Positions 19,187-27,375 of a stretch of 64,000 nt of DNA are shown here, piece by piece. Location of the stretch: the NCBI RefSeq assembly GCF_016820445.1, contig NZ_JADHDT010000001.1, positions 1-64,000 on the forward strand, given 5' to 3'. Source of the stretch: Sphingomonas beigongshangi. Lineage in GTDB: Bacteria > Pseudomonadota > Alphaproteobacteria > Sphingomonadales > Sphingomonadaceae. The notes below the pieces were generated by a model. The model was not told the origin of the DNA. It searched no databases and worked only from the letters and a program-made list of their open reading frames with translations. A program made the translations under genes and the position numbers. How positions within the stretch are numbered: the stretch's first letter is position 1; each line of letters starts with the position of its first letter.

Positions 19187-20548
19187 ATGTCTTTCGCCAC
19201 TCTCGGCCTTGCCGAGCCGCTCGTCCGCGCGCTCGAAGCCAAGGGCTATTCCACCCCGACGCCGATCCAGGCGCAGTCGATCCCGATCTGCCTCGATGGC
19301 GGCGACCTGCTCGGCATCGCGCAGACCGGCACAGGCAAGACGGCCGCCTTCGTGCTGCCGTCCATCCAGCGCCTCGTCGCGGCGAACAAGCGCGTGCTGC
19401 CGACGCATGTCCGCATGCTCGTCCTCGCGCCGACGCGCGAACTCGCCAGCCAGATCGCCGACAATGCGCGCGGCTACGGCCAGTTCAGCAAGCTGTCGGT
19501 CGCGACCGTGTTCGGCGGCACCAGCATCAACAAGAACCGCCAGGACCTTTCGCGCGGCGTCGACATCCTCGTCGCGACGCCCGGTCGCCTGATCGACCTC
19601 GTCGAGCAGGGCATGTGCAACCTGTCGATGATCGAGATCCTCGTCCTCGACGAGGCCGACCAGATGATGGACCTCGGCTTCATCCACGCGCTCAAGAAGA
19701 TCGTGCGGATGATCCCGCGCAAGCGCCAGACGCTGTTCTTCTCCGCCACGATGCCGACCGCGATCCGCGATCTTGCCAGCCAGTTCCTCACCGATCCGAA
19801 GACCGTCTCCGTGGTGCCGGAATCGACCACCGCCGAGCGCGTCGACCAGTACGTCACCTTCGTCAACCAGACGGAGAAGCAGGCGCTGCTGACGCTGGTG
19901 CTGCGCGACCCGACGATCGACCGCGCGCTCGTTTTCACCCGCACCAAGCATGGCGCGGACCGCGTCGTGAAGCTGCTCGCCGGCAACGGCATTGCGGCGA
20001 ACGCGATCCACGGCAACAAGAGCCAGGGCCAACGCGAGCGCGCGCTCGGCGAATTCAAGGACGGCAAGACCAAGGTGCTGGTCGCGACCGACATCGCGGC
20101 GCGCGGCATCGACGTCTCGGGCGTGAGCCATGTCGTCAACTTCGAGCTGCCGAACGTGCCCGAGCAATATGTCCACCGGATCGGCCGGACGGCGCGCGCG
20201 GGCAACAGCGGCATCGCCATCGCCTTCTGCGCCGATGACGAGCGGCCCTACCTCAAGGACATCGAGAAGGTGACGCGCCAGAAGGTGGCGGTACGCCCGC
20301 TGCCCGACAATTTCACCGGCCTGTCGAACGAGATCAAGGCGGCGCGCGTCAAGGCCATCGGCGCGGATCCCGCGCCGCGCGCCGACCTGCCGCGCCAGCG
20401 TCCCTTGCCCAAGCCGCGCGCGACGCATGCGCCGACGTCGACCCGGGACTATGCCAACGCCAGCCGCAGCCGGCGTGGACGCGGCGGCCGCGGGCGCGGC
20501 GGCCAGGGCCGTGGCGGTGCGGGCGCCGGAGCCGGCGCGGCACGCTGA
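19187..20548 (+). CDS. DEAD-box RNA helicase, RhlE-like
   Basis: A 453-residue ATP-dependent RNA helicase. All core motifs are intact: Q motif in FATLGLAEPLVRALEAKGY, AQTGTGKT, PTRELA, DEAD, SAT, ARGIDV and HRIGRTARAG. The C-terminal 75 residues are basic and end in RGRGGRGRGGQGRGG, a disordered RNA-binding tail. Such enzymes unwind structured RNA during ribosome assembly, mRNA decay and cold growth. The long T-containing leader could allow temperature control, which is inference only. Confidence 0.95.
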   Translation: MSFATLGLAEPLVRALEAKGYSTPTPIQAQSIPICLDGGDLLGIAQTGTGKTAAFVLPSIQRLVAANKRVLPTHVRMLVLAPTRELASQIADNARGYGQFSKLSVATVFGGTSINKNRQDLSRGVDILVATPGRLIDLVEQGMCNLSMIEILVLDEADQMMDLGFIHALKKIVRMIPRKRQTLFFSATMPTAIRDLASQFLTDPKTVSVVPESTTAERVDQYVTFVNQTEKQALLTLVLRDPTIDRALVFTRTKHGADRVVKLLAGNGIAANAIHGNKSQGQRERALGEFKDGKTKVLVATDIAARGIDVSGVSHVVNFELPNVPEQYVHRIGRTARAGNSGIAIAFCADDERPYLKDIEKVTRQKVAVRPLPDNFTGLSNEIKAARVKAIGADPAPRADLPRQRPLPKPRATHAPTSTRDYANASRSRRGRGGRGRGGQGRGGAGAGAGAAR

Positions 20549-20617
20549 TCGGCGGCGGACCCGGCCTCCCTCCTCGTGCATTGAGCACGCAAGCGGAAAT
20601 ACATTGGGAGAGAGGCC

Positions 20618-20884
20618 ATGGACGTATCGACCACCCCCGTCGCCGAACGCATCGCGCGGGTGCTTGCCGGCCAGCGGATCAGCGCCAATGCCAATGGCGA
20701 TGCCGAATCCGCGGGTGATGCCGTCGACGCCGCCTGGCGCGACTATCTGAGCGACGCGCGCGCTGTGCTGCGAACGTTGCGCGAGCCGGACCAGGCAATG
20801 GCGGCGGCGGGCGATCCCGCGATCTGGGAGCGGATGGTGCTCGCCGCGATAGCGGAATCCAAGCCGGAGACGGTGGTTCTGTAG
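20618..20884 (+). CDS. Hypothetical small protein
   Basis: An 88-residue soluble protein with no motif I recognise. Sequence is Ala/Asp/Arg-rich, probably helical (DAVDAAWRDYLSDARAVLRTLREP). It starts at an ATG with GGGAGAGAGG just upstream (a good ribosome binding site), which supports it as a real gene. It lies 69 bp after the helicase gene, same strand, and converges on the crotonase gene. Confidence 0.6.
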   Translation: MDVSTTPVAERIARVLAGQRISANANGDAESAGDAVDAAWRDYLSDARAVLRTLREPDQAMAAAGDPAIWERMVLAAIAESKPETVVL

Positions 20885-20917
20885 AAGCGCGTCATCCCGG
20901 TCGGGGAGAACGCAGGG

Positions 20918-21700
20918 TCAGTCGATGAAACGCGCGGCGCGCTTTTCCATGTTGGCCATCACCTGCTCCATCTGGTTGGGCGAACGCAGCAGTTTGAGCT
21001 GCTCGTCGCTTTCCGCACGCAGGGCGCCCGCAGCATCGCTGTCCGCTGCCAGATTGTAGAGGCGCTTGGCCCCGCGGATCGCATGCGGATTGCGCCCGGC
21101 GATATCGCGGGCGAGCGCCATCGCCTCGCCCAGCGGGTCCTCGCTGACGCGCGTGACCAAGCCATATTCCGCCGCCGCCACCGCATCGAACTCGCGGGCC
21201 GTATACGTCAATTCGCGCAACACGTCGTCCCGCGCCAGCGTGCGCCACAAGGCGATGCCGGCCATGTCGGGCACGATCCCCCAGTGCAGCTCGCGAATCG
21301 CCAGACGCGTCGCCGGATGGGCGATGCGCACGTCCGCGCCGCTCGCGATCTGCAGCCCACCGCCCAGCACCACGCCGTGCAGCGCCGCGATCACCGGCAT
21401 CGGCAGCTCGCGCCATCCCCAAGCGACATATTGAGCGAGGTTGGCGATGCCATGCGTACGCGAGTCCAGGTCGATGCCCGATCCGCCGCTCGCCATCGCG
21501 GCCATGTCGAGACCGGCGCAAAAGGCCCGCCCCTCTCCGGACAGGACGACGCAACGGACGTCCGTGCGCGCCTTCAGATCGTCGATCGTCGCCGCCAGAG
21601 CGTCGAACATGGCGGGGTCGAGCGCGTTCATCTTGTCGGGACGCGACAGGCGTACGTCGGCGACGCCTTCTTCGATGCGGACGGTGACGCGCTCGGTCAT
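20918..21700 (-). CDS. Enoyl-CoA hydratase/isomerase family protein (second)
   Basis: A 260-residue crotonase-fold protein. The ATG at 21700 has GGAG 6 bp upstream; the longer open frame is discarded. Motifs: RPDKMNALDPAMF, FCAGLDMAAM and ALHGVVLGGGLQIASGADVRIA for CoA and oxyanion hole, then IRELHWGIVPDMAG, in which the glutamates at the usual places suggest a hydratase or isomerase. It is divergent from two thioesterase genes, so together they probably form an acyl-CoA processing locus with shared control in the 88-bp gap. Confidence 0.85.
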   Translation of the reverse strand: MTERVTVRIEEGVADVRLSRPDKMNALDPAMFDALAATIDDLKARTDVRCVVLSGEGRAFCAGLDMAAMASGGSGIDLDSRTHGIANLAQYVAWGWRELPMPVIAALHGVVLGGGLQIASGADVRIAHPATRLAIRELHWGIVPDMAGIALWRTLARDDVLRELTYTAREFDAVAAAEYGLVTRVSEDPLGEAMALARDIAGRNPHAIRGAKRLYNLAADSDAAGALRAESDEQLKLLRSPNQMEQVMANMEKRAARFID

Positions 21701-21788
21701 GGCTCTCTCCTGCTCGCTTGACGTGTCGCGCTCTCTAATCCCCGCGATTACGTTGCGCCACCTGGACCGCCGTGTAGAACAGGAACGA

Positions 21789-22214
21789 ATGAGCGGTTTC
21801 GATATCAGGCGCTTCACCGCGCGGGGCTTCGGCGGGCACATCGGACGCCTTGGCCTCACCTTCCACGACAGCGGTCCGGATTGGGTGGCGCTGGCCCTGC
21901 CCTATGCCGAGGACCAGATCGGCGATCCGGCAACGAGCGTGATCGCTTCCGGACCGATCGTGACAATGATGGACACGGCGACGAGTCTGGCCGTGTGGGT
22001 GAGGCTGGGGCGGTTCGTGCCCCAGGCGACGCTGGACCTGCGCGTCGACTATCTGCGTCCCGCGGTGCCGGGCCGCACCGTCATCGGGCGCGGCGAATGC
22101 GTGAAGCTGACCCGCTCCGTCGCCTTCGTACGCGGCATCGCCCATGACGGGGATGCCGACGATCCTCTCGCCCAGGTGGCGGGCACCTTCATGCTGATGG
22201 ACAGCTGGTCATGA
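21789..22214 (+). CDS. PaaI-like hotdog thioesterase
   Basis: A 141-residue hotdog-fold protein. The start at 21789 has AGGA 4 bp upstream. GPIVTMMDTATSLAVW is the central helix with the catalytic-position aspartate, and LRVDYLRPA the strand facing the acyl chain. Members hydrolyse acyl-CoA. It overlaps the next thioesterase by four bases (ATGA). Confidence 0.85.
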   Translation: MSGFDIRRFTARGFGGHIGRLGLTFHDSGPDWVALALPYAEDQIGDPATSVIASGPIVTMMDTATSLAVWVRLGRFVPQATLDLRVDYLRPAVPGRTVIGRGECVKLTRSVAFVRGIAHDGDADDPLAQVAGTFMLMDSWS

Positions 22215-22594
22215 GCCTGCCGCCCTATGCGCAGCTGCTCGGCGTCGCGGTCGAGGAACGGGACGACGCGCCGCCGCTGATCGTGATGCCGTTCGGCGAC
22301 GACGTGCTGGGTCGGCCCGGGTTCCTGCACGGCGGCGCGATCGCGGGTCTGCTGGAGATCGCCGCGATCGCCGCGCTGCGTCACGCGCTGGCAGGAGACG
22401 GCGGCGGACGGATCAAGCCGATCGGCGTCACCATCGACTTCATGCGCGGCGGGCGCGAGAAGCCGACGCAGGCGCAGGGCAAGGTCACCCGGCTCGGGAC
22501 GCGCGTCGCGAACGTCGACGCGGTGGCGTGGCAGGACGATCCCGCCCGGCCGATCGCGCGGGCGCAGATGAACTACCTCGTCGTCCGCGATTGA
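22211..22594 (+). CDS. PaaI-like hotdog thioesterase (second)
   Basis: A 127-residue hotdog protein: FLHGGAIAGLLEIAAIAAL carries the HGG motif of PaaI-type thioesterases and IGVTIDFMRGG the second core strand. It is distinct in sequence from its neighbour, so they may form a hetero-oligomer or have different chain-length preferences. Co-translated with the first copy. Confidence 0.87.
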   Translation: MSLPPYAQLLGVAVEERDDAPPLIVMPFGDDVLGRPGFLHGGAIAGLLEIAAIAALRHALAGDGGGRIKPIGVTIDFMRGGREKPTQAQGKVTRLGTRVANVDAVAWQDDPARPIARAQMNYLVVRD

Positions 22595-22601
22595 ACCGTC
22601 G

Positions 22602-23864
22602 CTATTTCGCGGTCAGGCGGAGCAACCGTCCGCCGGAGCCCTTGCCGCCGTCCTCCAGCAGCCAGATCGCGCCGTCCGGCGCCTGCGCCACGTCCCGGAT
22701 GCGCGTGCCCATGTCCCACTGGTCCTTCGCCGTCGCGCGGACCCCATCGACGGCGACGCGGATCAGCGACTTGTCGGACAGCGCGGCGATGAAAAGCGAC
22801 CCTCGATATTGCGGGAACATCGTCCCGGAATAGGCGATCATCCCGCCCGGCGAGATGGCCGGGTTCCACCACAGGACCGGCGCGGCGAAATCCGGGCGGC
22901 TGGGATGATCCGGGATCGGCTGCCCCGAATAATTGTCGCCGTTCGACACCACGGGCCATCCGTAATTGCGCCCTGGTTCGATCAGATTGAGCTCGTCGCC
23001 GCCTTTCGGCCCCATCTCCTCTTCCCACAGCCGGCCGTCGCTCGTGAAGACGAGGCCGTAGGGATTGCGGTGGCCGCTCGTCCAGGTCATCGCCTGAACC
23101 CCGCCCTTGCGATAGGCCGGGTTGCCGGGCCAAGCCTTGCCGTCGAGCGTCAGCCGGAGGATCTTGCCCAAGGCCTGGTTCGGATCCTGCGCGGGCGTGA
23201 AACGCTGCCGCTCGCCGGACGTGAGGAACAGCGACTTGCCGTCGGGCGCGAACGTGATGATGGCACCGAACTGCCCGCCGGGCCCATCCGAGCCCGCCCG
23301 CCAGACCACGGCGAGGTCCCGCAATGTGGGCGCCGAGGATCCGTTCGCCCGGTCCAGAACGCCGCGGGCGAGCGCGAGACTGCTGCCCCCATTCGGGCGC
23401 GGCTCCGCATAGGACAGATAGAGCACGCGGCTGCGCGCGAAATCGGGGGCGATCGCGACGTCGAGCAGCCCGCCCTGCCCGCCCGTGGCGACGGCGGGCG
23501 CGCCGCCCACCGGAACGGTCGTGCCATCCGCCCGTCGCAGCATCAGCCGCCCCGCCTTTTCGGTGACGAGCAGCGTGCCGTCGGGAAGAAAGGCCATTGC
23601 GAACGGCGCGTCGAAACGACCGATCTCCGCCACGGCGAAAGGCGGCGGCGTCTTGGGAAGATTAGCGCGGCCGGTGGTGGCGGGCACGTTGCGGATCGAC
23701 GGATCGAGCGGCGCATTCGCCGGGACCGGATCGTTGGCACCCGCAGGCTGCGGACCCTGCGGCCCCTGGTCCTCCGACGCCGCGGCGGCGGGCGTACCCC
23801 GTTGCGGCTGGGCGGAACAGGCCGTGCCGATCATCAGCAGCGACAGGAGGAAGGCACGGGTCAT
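22602..23864 (-). CDS. PQQ-dependent sugar dehydrogenase-like lipoprotein
   Basis: A 420-residue beta-propeller of the glucose/sorbosone dehydrogenase family. The N-terminus (LLSLLMIGTACSAQ) looks like a lipoprotein signal with the modified cysteine at residue 16, followed by a Pro/Ala-rich linker. Family-typical segments include GGQGGLLDVAIAPDF, DGKSLFLTSGER, GHRNPYGLVF, EEEMGPKGGDELNLIEPG and NYGWP. Known members oxidise aldoses in the periplasm with PQQ as cofactor. Converges with the thioesterases, 7 bp apart, and is divergent from rimP. Confidence 0.88.
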   Translation of the reverse strand: MTRAFLLSLLMIGTACSAQPQRGTPAAAASEDQGPQGPQPAGANDPVPANAPLDPSIRNVPATTGRANLPKTPPPFAVAEIGRFDAPFAMAFLPDGTLLVTEKAGRLMLRRADGTTVPVGGAPAVATGGQGGLLDVAIAPDFARSRVLYLSYAEPRPNGGSSLALARGVLDRANGSSAPTLRDLAVVWRAGSDGPGGQFGAIITFAPDGKSLFLTSGERQRFTPAQDPNQALGKILRLTLDGKAWPGNPAYRKGGVQAMTWTSGHRNPYGLVFTSDGRLWEEEMGPKGGDELNLIEPGRNYGWPVVSNGDNYSGQPIPDHPSRPDFAAPVLWWNPAISPGGMIAYSGTMFPQYRGSLFIAALSDKSLIRVAVDGVRATAKDQWDMGTRIRDVAQAPDGAIWLLEDGGKGSGGRLLRLTAK

Positions 23865-24036
23865 CGATCACTCTCCCGAAAATCATGGACATAACCCCTT
23901 GCCGGGGTAGTGGTTGCCCGCTTGCGCAGCGCGGCTTGGCGGCGTATATGGCGCATGTCTTCTCTTACATCGTCAGGTGAAAGAGGCTGCGGGGTTCCTC
24001 CGCGGCGCCGACAACGCACATCCCGTAAAGGTCCAC

Positions 24037-24648
24037 ATGGTCGATATCGCCCTTCTTACCCGACTGATCGAACCCGAAGCGAAAGCGCTCGGCTTCGACC
24101 TCGTGCGGGTCAAGATGTTCGGCGGCAAGTCCGACCCGACGCTGCAGGTGATGGCGGAGCGGCCGGAGACGGGTCAGCTGACGATCGACGACTGCGCCGA
24201 CCTGTCGCGCCGGATTTCCGATCGGCTCGACGCGCTCGAAGCCGAAGGACGCGACCCCATCGAGGACGCCTATCGGCTCGAAGTGTCGTCGCCCGGTATC
24301 GACCGCCCCCTCACCCGGCCGCAGGATTATGCGAATTGGGCGGGGCATGAGGCGAAGATCACGCTGGTCGAGAAGATCGACAACCGCAAGATCCTGACCG
24401 GCGACCTCGTCGGGATCGAAGGCGACCCGGACGATCTGCGGGTGACGATCGACGTGCGCGGGCATCGGCCGATGACGGTCGACCTCGCGCAGATCCAGGA
24501 TGCCAAGCTGACGATCACCGACCGGCTGATCGCCGCCACCGCGCCTCTTTCGACGGAAGGCGCGGACGAATTCGAGGAGGTGGACGCCGATCATGGCGAC
24601 GCCGCCGACACCGACGACAATGATGCCCTCAAGGAAGGACACGCTTAA
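24037..24648 (+). CDS. rimP: Ribosome maturation factor RimP
   Basis: A 203-residue factor for 30S subunit maturation. The ATG at 24037 has AAGG 6 bp upstream and gives the expected MVDIALLTRLIEPEAKALGF start. Family core VSSPGIDRPLTRPQDYANW is present. The acidic C-terminal tail (GADEFEEVDADHGDAADTDD) is longer than in enterobacteria. First gene of the nusA-infB operon; the next start is one base after its stop. Confidence 0.95.
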   Translation: MVDIALLTRLIEPEAKALGFDLVRVKMFGGKSDPTLQVMAERPETGQLTIDDCADLSRRISDRLDALEAEGRDPIEDAYRLEVSSPGIDRPLTRPQDYANWAGHEAKITLVEKIDNRKILTGDLVGIEGDPDDLRVTIDVRGHRPMTVDLAQIQDAKLTITDRLIAATAPLSTEGADEFEEVDADHGDAADTDDNDALKEGHA

Positions 24649-24649
24649 G

Positions 24650-26266
24650 ATGGCCAGTGTTGCCACCGCCAACCGCGCGGAGCTGATCGCGATCGCCAAT
24701 TCGGTCGCGTCGGAGAAGATGATCGACAAGGCGATCGTCATCGAGGCGCTCGAAGAGGCCATCCAGCGCGCCGCCAAGACCCGTTACGGCATCGAGAACG
24801 ACATCCGCGCGAAACTCGATCCGCAGACCGGCGACCTGCGCCTGTGGCGCGTCGTCGAGGTGGTCGAGGCGGTCGACGACTATTTCAAGCAGGTCGACGT
24901 CAACCAGGCGCAGAAGCTGCAAAAGGGCGCGCAGGTCGGCGATTATATCGTCGATCCGCTGCCGCCGATCGAGTTCGGCCGCATCCAGGCGCAGGCGTCG
25001 AAGCAGATCATCTTCCAGAAGGTCCGCGACGCGGAGCGCGATCGCCAGTATGAAGAGTTCAAGGACCGCCAAGGCGAGATCATCACCGGCGTCGTGAAGC
25101 GCGTGGAATTCGGCCATATCGTCGTCGACCTCGGTCGCGCCGAGGGCGTGATCCGCCGCGACCAGCAGATCCCGCGCGAAGTGGTGCGCGTCAACGACCG
25201 CATCCGCTCGCTGATCCTCAATGTCCGTCGCGAGAACCGCGGGCCGCAAATCTTCCTCAGCCGCGCGCATCCCGACTTCATGAAGAAGCTGTTCGCGCAG
25301 GAAGTGCCGGAGATCTACGACGGCATCATCACCATCCAGGCCGCGGCACGCGACCCGGGCAGCCGCGCCAAGATCGGCGTGATCAGCCGCGATTCGTCGA
25401 TCGACCCGGTCGGCGCCTGCGTCGGCATGAAGGGCAGCCGCGTGCAGGCGGTCGTGCAGGAGATGCAGGGCGAGAAGATCGACATCATCCCCTGGTCGCC
25501 GGACACCGCCACCTTCGTCGTCAACGCCCTGCAGCCCGCCAGCGTCAGCCGCGTCGTCATCGACGAGGAAGAGGATCGGATCGAGGTGGTCGTGCCCGAC
25601 GACCAGCTGTCACTCGCCATCGGCCGCCGCGGTCAGAACGTCCGCCTCGCCAGCCAGCTGACGGGCAAGGCGATCGACATCCTGACCGAGGCCGACGCCT
25701 CCGAGAAGCGCCAGAAGGAATTCGTCCAGAATTCCGAGATGTTCCAGAACGAGCTGGACGTCGACGAGACGCTGGCGCAGCTTCTCGTCGCCGAGGGCTT
25801 CGGCGCGCTGGAAGAGGTCGCCTATGTCGAGATCGACGAGCTCGCCAGCATCGAGGGCTTCGACGAGGATCTGGCGCAGGAGCTGCAGAGCCGTGCGCAG
25901 GAAGCGCTTGAGCGCCGCGAGGCCGCCGCGCGCGAGGAACGTCGCGCGCTGGGCGTCGAGGATGATCTGGCCGACATGCCGTATCTGACCGAGGCGATGC
26001 TGGTCACGCTCGGCAAGGCGGGGATCAAGACGCTCGACGACCTCGCCGATCTCGCGACCGACGAGCTGGTCGAGAAGAAGCGGGCCGAGCCGCGCCGCCG
26101 CAACGACGACGCACCCAAGCGGCCCGAGCCGAAGGGCGGCATCCTGGCCGAATATGGCCTGACCGACGAGCAGGGCAACGAGATCATCATGGCCGCGCGC
26201 CAGCATTGGTTCGCGGACGAGGCGCCTGCGGCGGATGCCGACGCGTCGGAGGGCGAGGAGGCCTGA
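24650..26266 (+). CDS. nusA: Transcription termination/antitermination factor NusA
   Basis: A 538-residue RNA polymerase-binding factor that affects pausing, termination and rRNA antitermination. Domains in order: N-terminal polymerase-binding helices (1-125), S1 (about 130-200, GEIITGVVKRVEFGHIVVDLG), two KH domains (about 200-345, with SLAIGRRGQNVRLASQLTG), then two acidic helix-hairpin repeats in the C-terminal third. The ATG at 24650 begins one base after rimP stops. Its TGA shares a base with the next start. Confidence 0.97.
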   Translation: MASVATANRAELIAIANSVASEKMIDKAIVIEALEEAIQRAAKTRYGIENDIRAKLDPQTGDLRLWRVVEVVEAVDDYFKQVDVNQAQKLQKGAQVGDYIVDPLPPIEFGRIQAQASKQIIFQKVRDAERDRQYEEFKDRQGEIITGVVKRVEFGHIVVDLGRAEGVIRRDQQIPREVVRVNDRIRSLILNVRRENRGPQIFLSRAHPDFMKKLFAQEVPEIYDGIITIQAAARDPGSRAKIGVISRDSSIDPVGACVGMKGSRVQAVVQEMQGEKIDIIPWSPDTATFVVNALQPASVSRVVIDEEEDRIEVVVPDDQLSLAIGRRGQNVRLASQLTGKAIDILTEADASEKRQKEFVQNSEMFQNELDVDETLAQLLVAEGFGALEEVAYVEIDELASIEGFDEDLAQELQSRAQEALERREAAAREERRALGVEDDLADMPYLTEAMLVTLGKAGIKTLDDLADLATDELVEKKRAEPRRRNDDAPKRPEPKGGILAEYGLTDEQGNEIIMAARQHWFADEAPAADADASEGEEA

Positions 26267-26502
26267 TGCCCTTCGTCTCAATCCGACTGGCCGGCTCCGC
26301 GACTAAGGAGCAGAAGGCGGGGGTCGTCGCGGACGTGACGGCCTCGCTGGTGGCGCGGCTGGGCAAGAACCCGGCCGCGGTCCAGATCGTGATCGAGGAG
26401 GTCGCGCTGGAGAATTACGCGGCCGGCGGGCAATTGCTCGTCGACCGCGATGCGCCAAAAACCGATTCGAGGGAGGACGCGCATGCGGTTCCCTCGCAAT
26501 GA
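26266..26502 (+). CDS. 4-oxalocrotonate tautomerase-like protein
   Basis: A 78-residue member of the tautomerase superfamily: the protein begins MPFVSI, and after removal of Met, Pro1 is the catalytic base. The helix-strand pattern QKAGVVADVTASLVARLGKNPAAVQIVIEEV is typical. The C-terminal 15 residues are read from unrelated sequence and vary. It is coupled to nusA by a TGATG overlap, an unusual position between nusA and ylxR. Substrate unknown. Confidence 0.82.
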   Translation: MPFVSIRLAGSATKEQKAGVVADVTASLVARLGKNPAAVQIVIEEVALENYAAGGQLLVDRDAPKTDSREDAHAVPSQ

Positions 26503-26546
26503 GGCGCTGAGGCTTCAGCAGAGCATTACGCTCGCCTTCGCCCGCC

Positions 26547-26643
26547 CGTCATTTCCGCGCAGGCGGGGATACAGACTGGCTGGCGTGACGGCTCCGTCGC
26601 AGAGCGTTGCGCGTCCGGATACCGGCCTGCGCGGGAATGACGA
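26547..26643. repeat. REP-like inverted repeat between tautomerase and ylxR
   Basis: Arms 26547-26572 and 26617-26643 pair imperfectly; each has a CGTCATT-CCGCGCAGGC-type half. This is the same family as at 14351, 34751 and 62655. It fills most of the 165-bp gap inside the operon. Confidence 0.8.
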
Positions 26644-26667
26644 CGTGCGTGGCCGGGAGGCGTCGGC

Positions 26668-27375
26668 ATGAGCGATCCCATCCGCAAGTGCATCCTCACC
26701 CAGGAGCGTGACGCGCGGGACCATCTGGTCCGGCTGGCGATCGCCCCTGACGGCCAGGTACTGCCCGACGTGCGCGCGAAGGCGCCCGGTCGCGGGGCGT
26801 GGATCGGCGTCACCCGCGCCGAGCTGGAAGAGGCGATCGCGAAGAAGCGGTTGCGCGGCGCATTGCTGCGCGCGTTCAAGGGCGCCGAACTCACCATCGC
26901 CGACGACCTGCCGCAGCGAATCGCCGACGCGCTCGAGCGGAACGCGCTCGACCGGCTCGGCCTCGAATCGCGCAGCGGCACGCTGCTGACCGGATCGGAG
27001 CGGATCGAGACCGCGGCACGATCGGGCCAGTTGCATGCCCTCTACCATGCCGCCGACGCCAGCGAGGACGGGCGGCGCAAGCTGGCCCAGGCGTGGCGCG
27101 TCGGATCGGATCGCGAAGGTAGCGATCTGAAGGGGTTGGCACTGCCCGTCGCACGCCCCATATTGTCGTTGGCGCTGGGCCGCGAGAATGTGGTACACAT
27201 CGGCCTGACCGACCGCGCTGCCGCCGCGCGGGTGAGCGACGCGCTCGACCGCTGGCTGCATTTTATCGGACCTGAATCTGCCCCTGCGCCTTGCGAAACG
27301 GCCTCGCGAGGTTCATCGCCCTCCGGTGTTACCGGGGCGCTGCCGGCCGTAGACGTAAATGAGGAAACTGAGTGA
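26668..27375 (+). CDS. ylxR: YlxR/DUF448 RNA-binding protein with L7Ae-like domain
   Basis: A 235-residue protein. The N-terminal half is the YlxR domain: [32 protein letters not shown]. The centre (about residues 95-200) looks like an L7Ae-type RNA-binding domain (fused form common in alphaproteobacteria), and the last 30 residues are low complexity. The position between nusA and infB is conserved across bacteria. Its TGA overlaps the GTG of infB (GTGA). Confidence 0.88.
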   Translation: MSDPIRKCILTQERDARDHLVRLAIAPDGQVLPDVRAKAPGRGAWIGVTRAELEEAIAKKRLRGALLRAFKGAELTIADDLPQRIADALERNALDRLGLESRSGTLLTGSERIETAARSGQLHALYHAADASEDGRRKLAQAWRVGSDREGSDLKGLALPVARPILSLALGRENVVHIGLTDRAAAARVSDALDRWLHFIGPESAPAPCETASRGSSPSGVTGALPAVDVNEETE

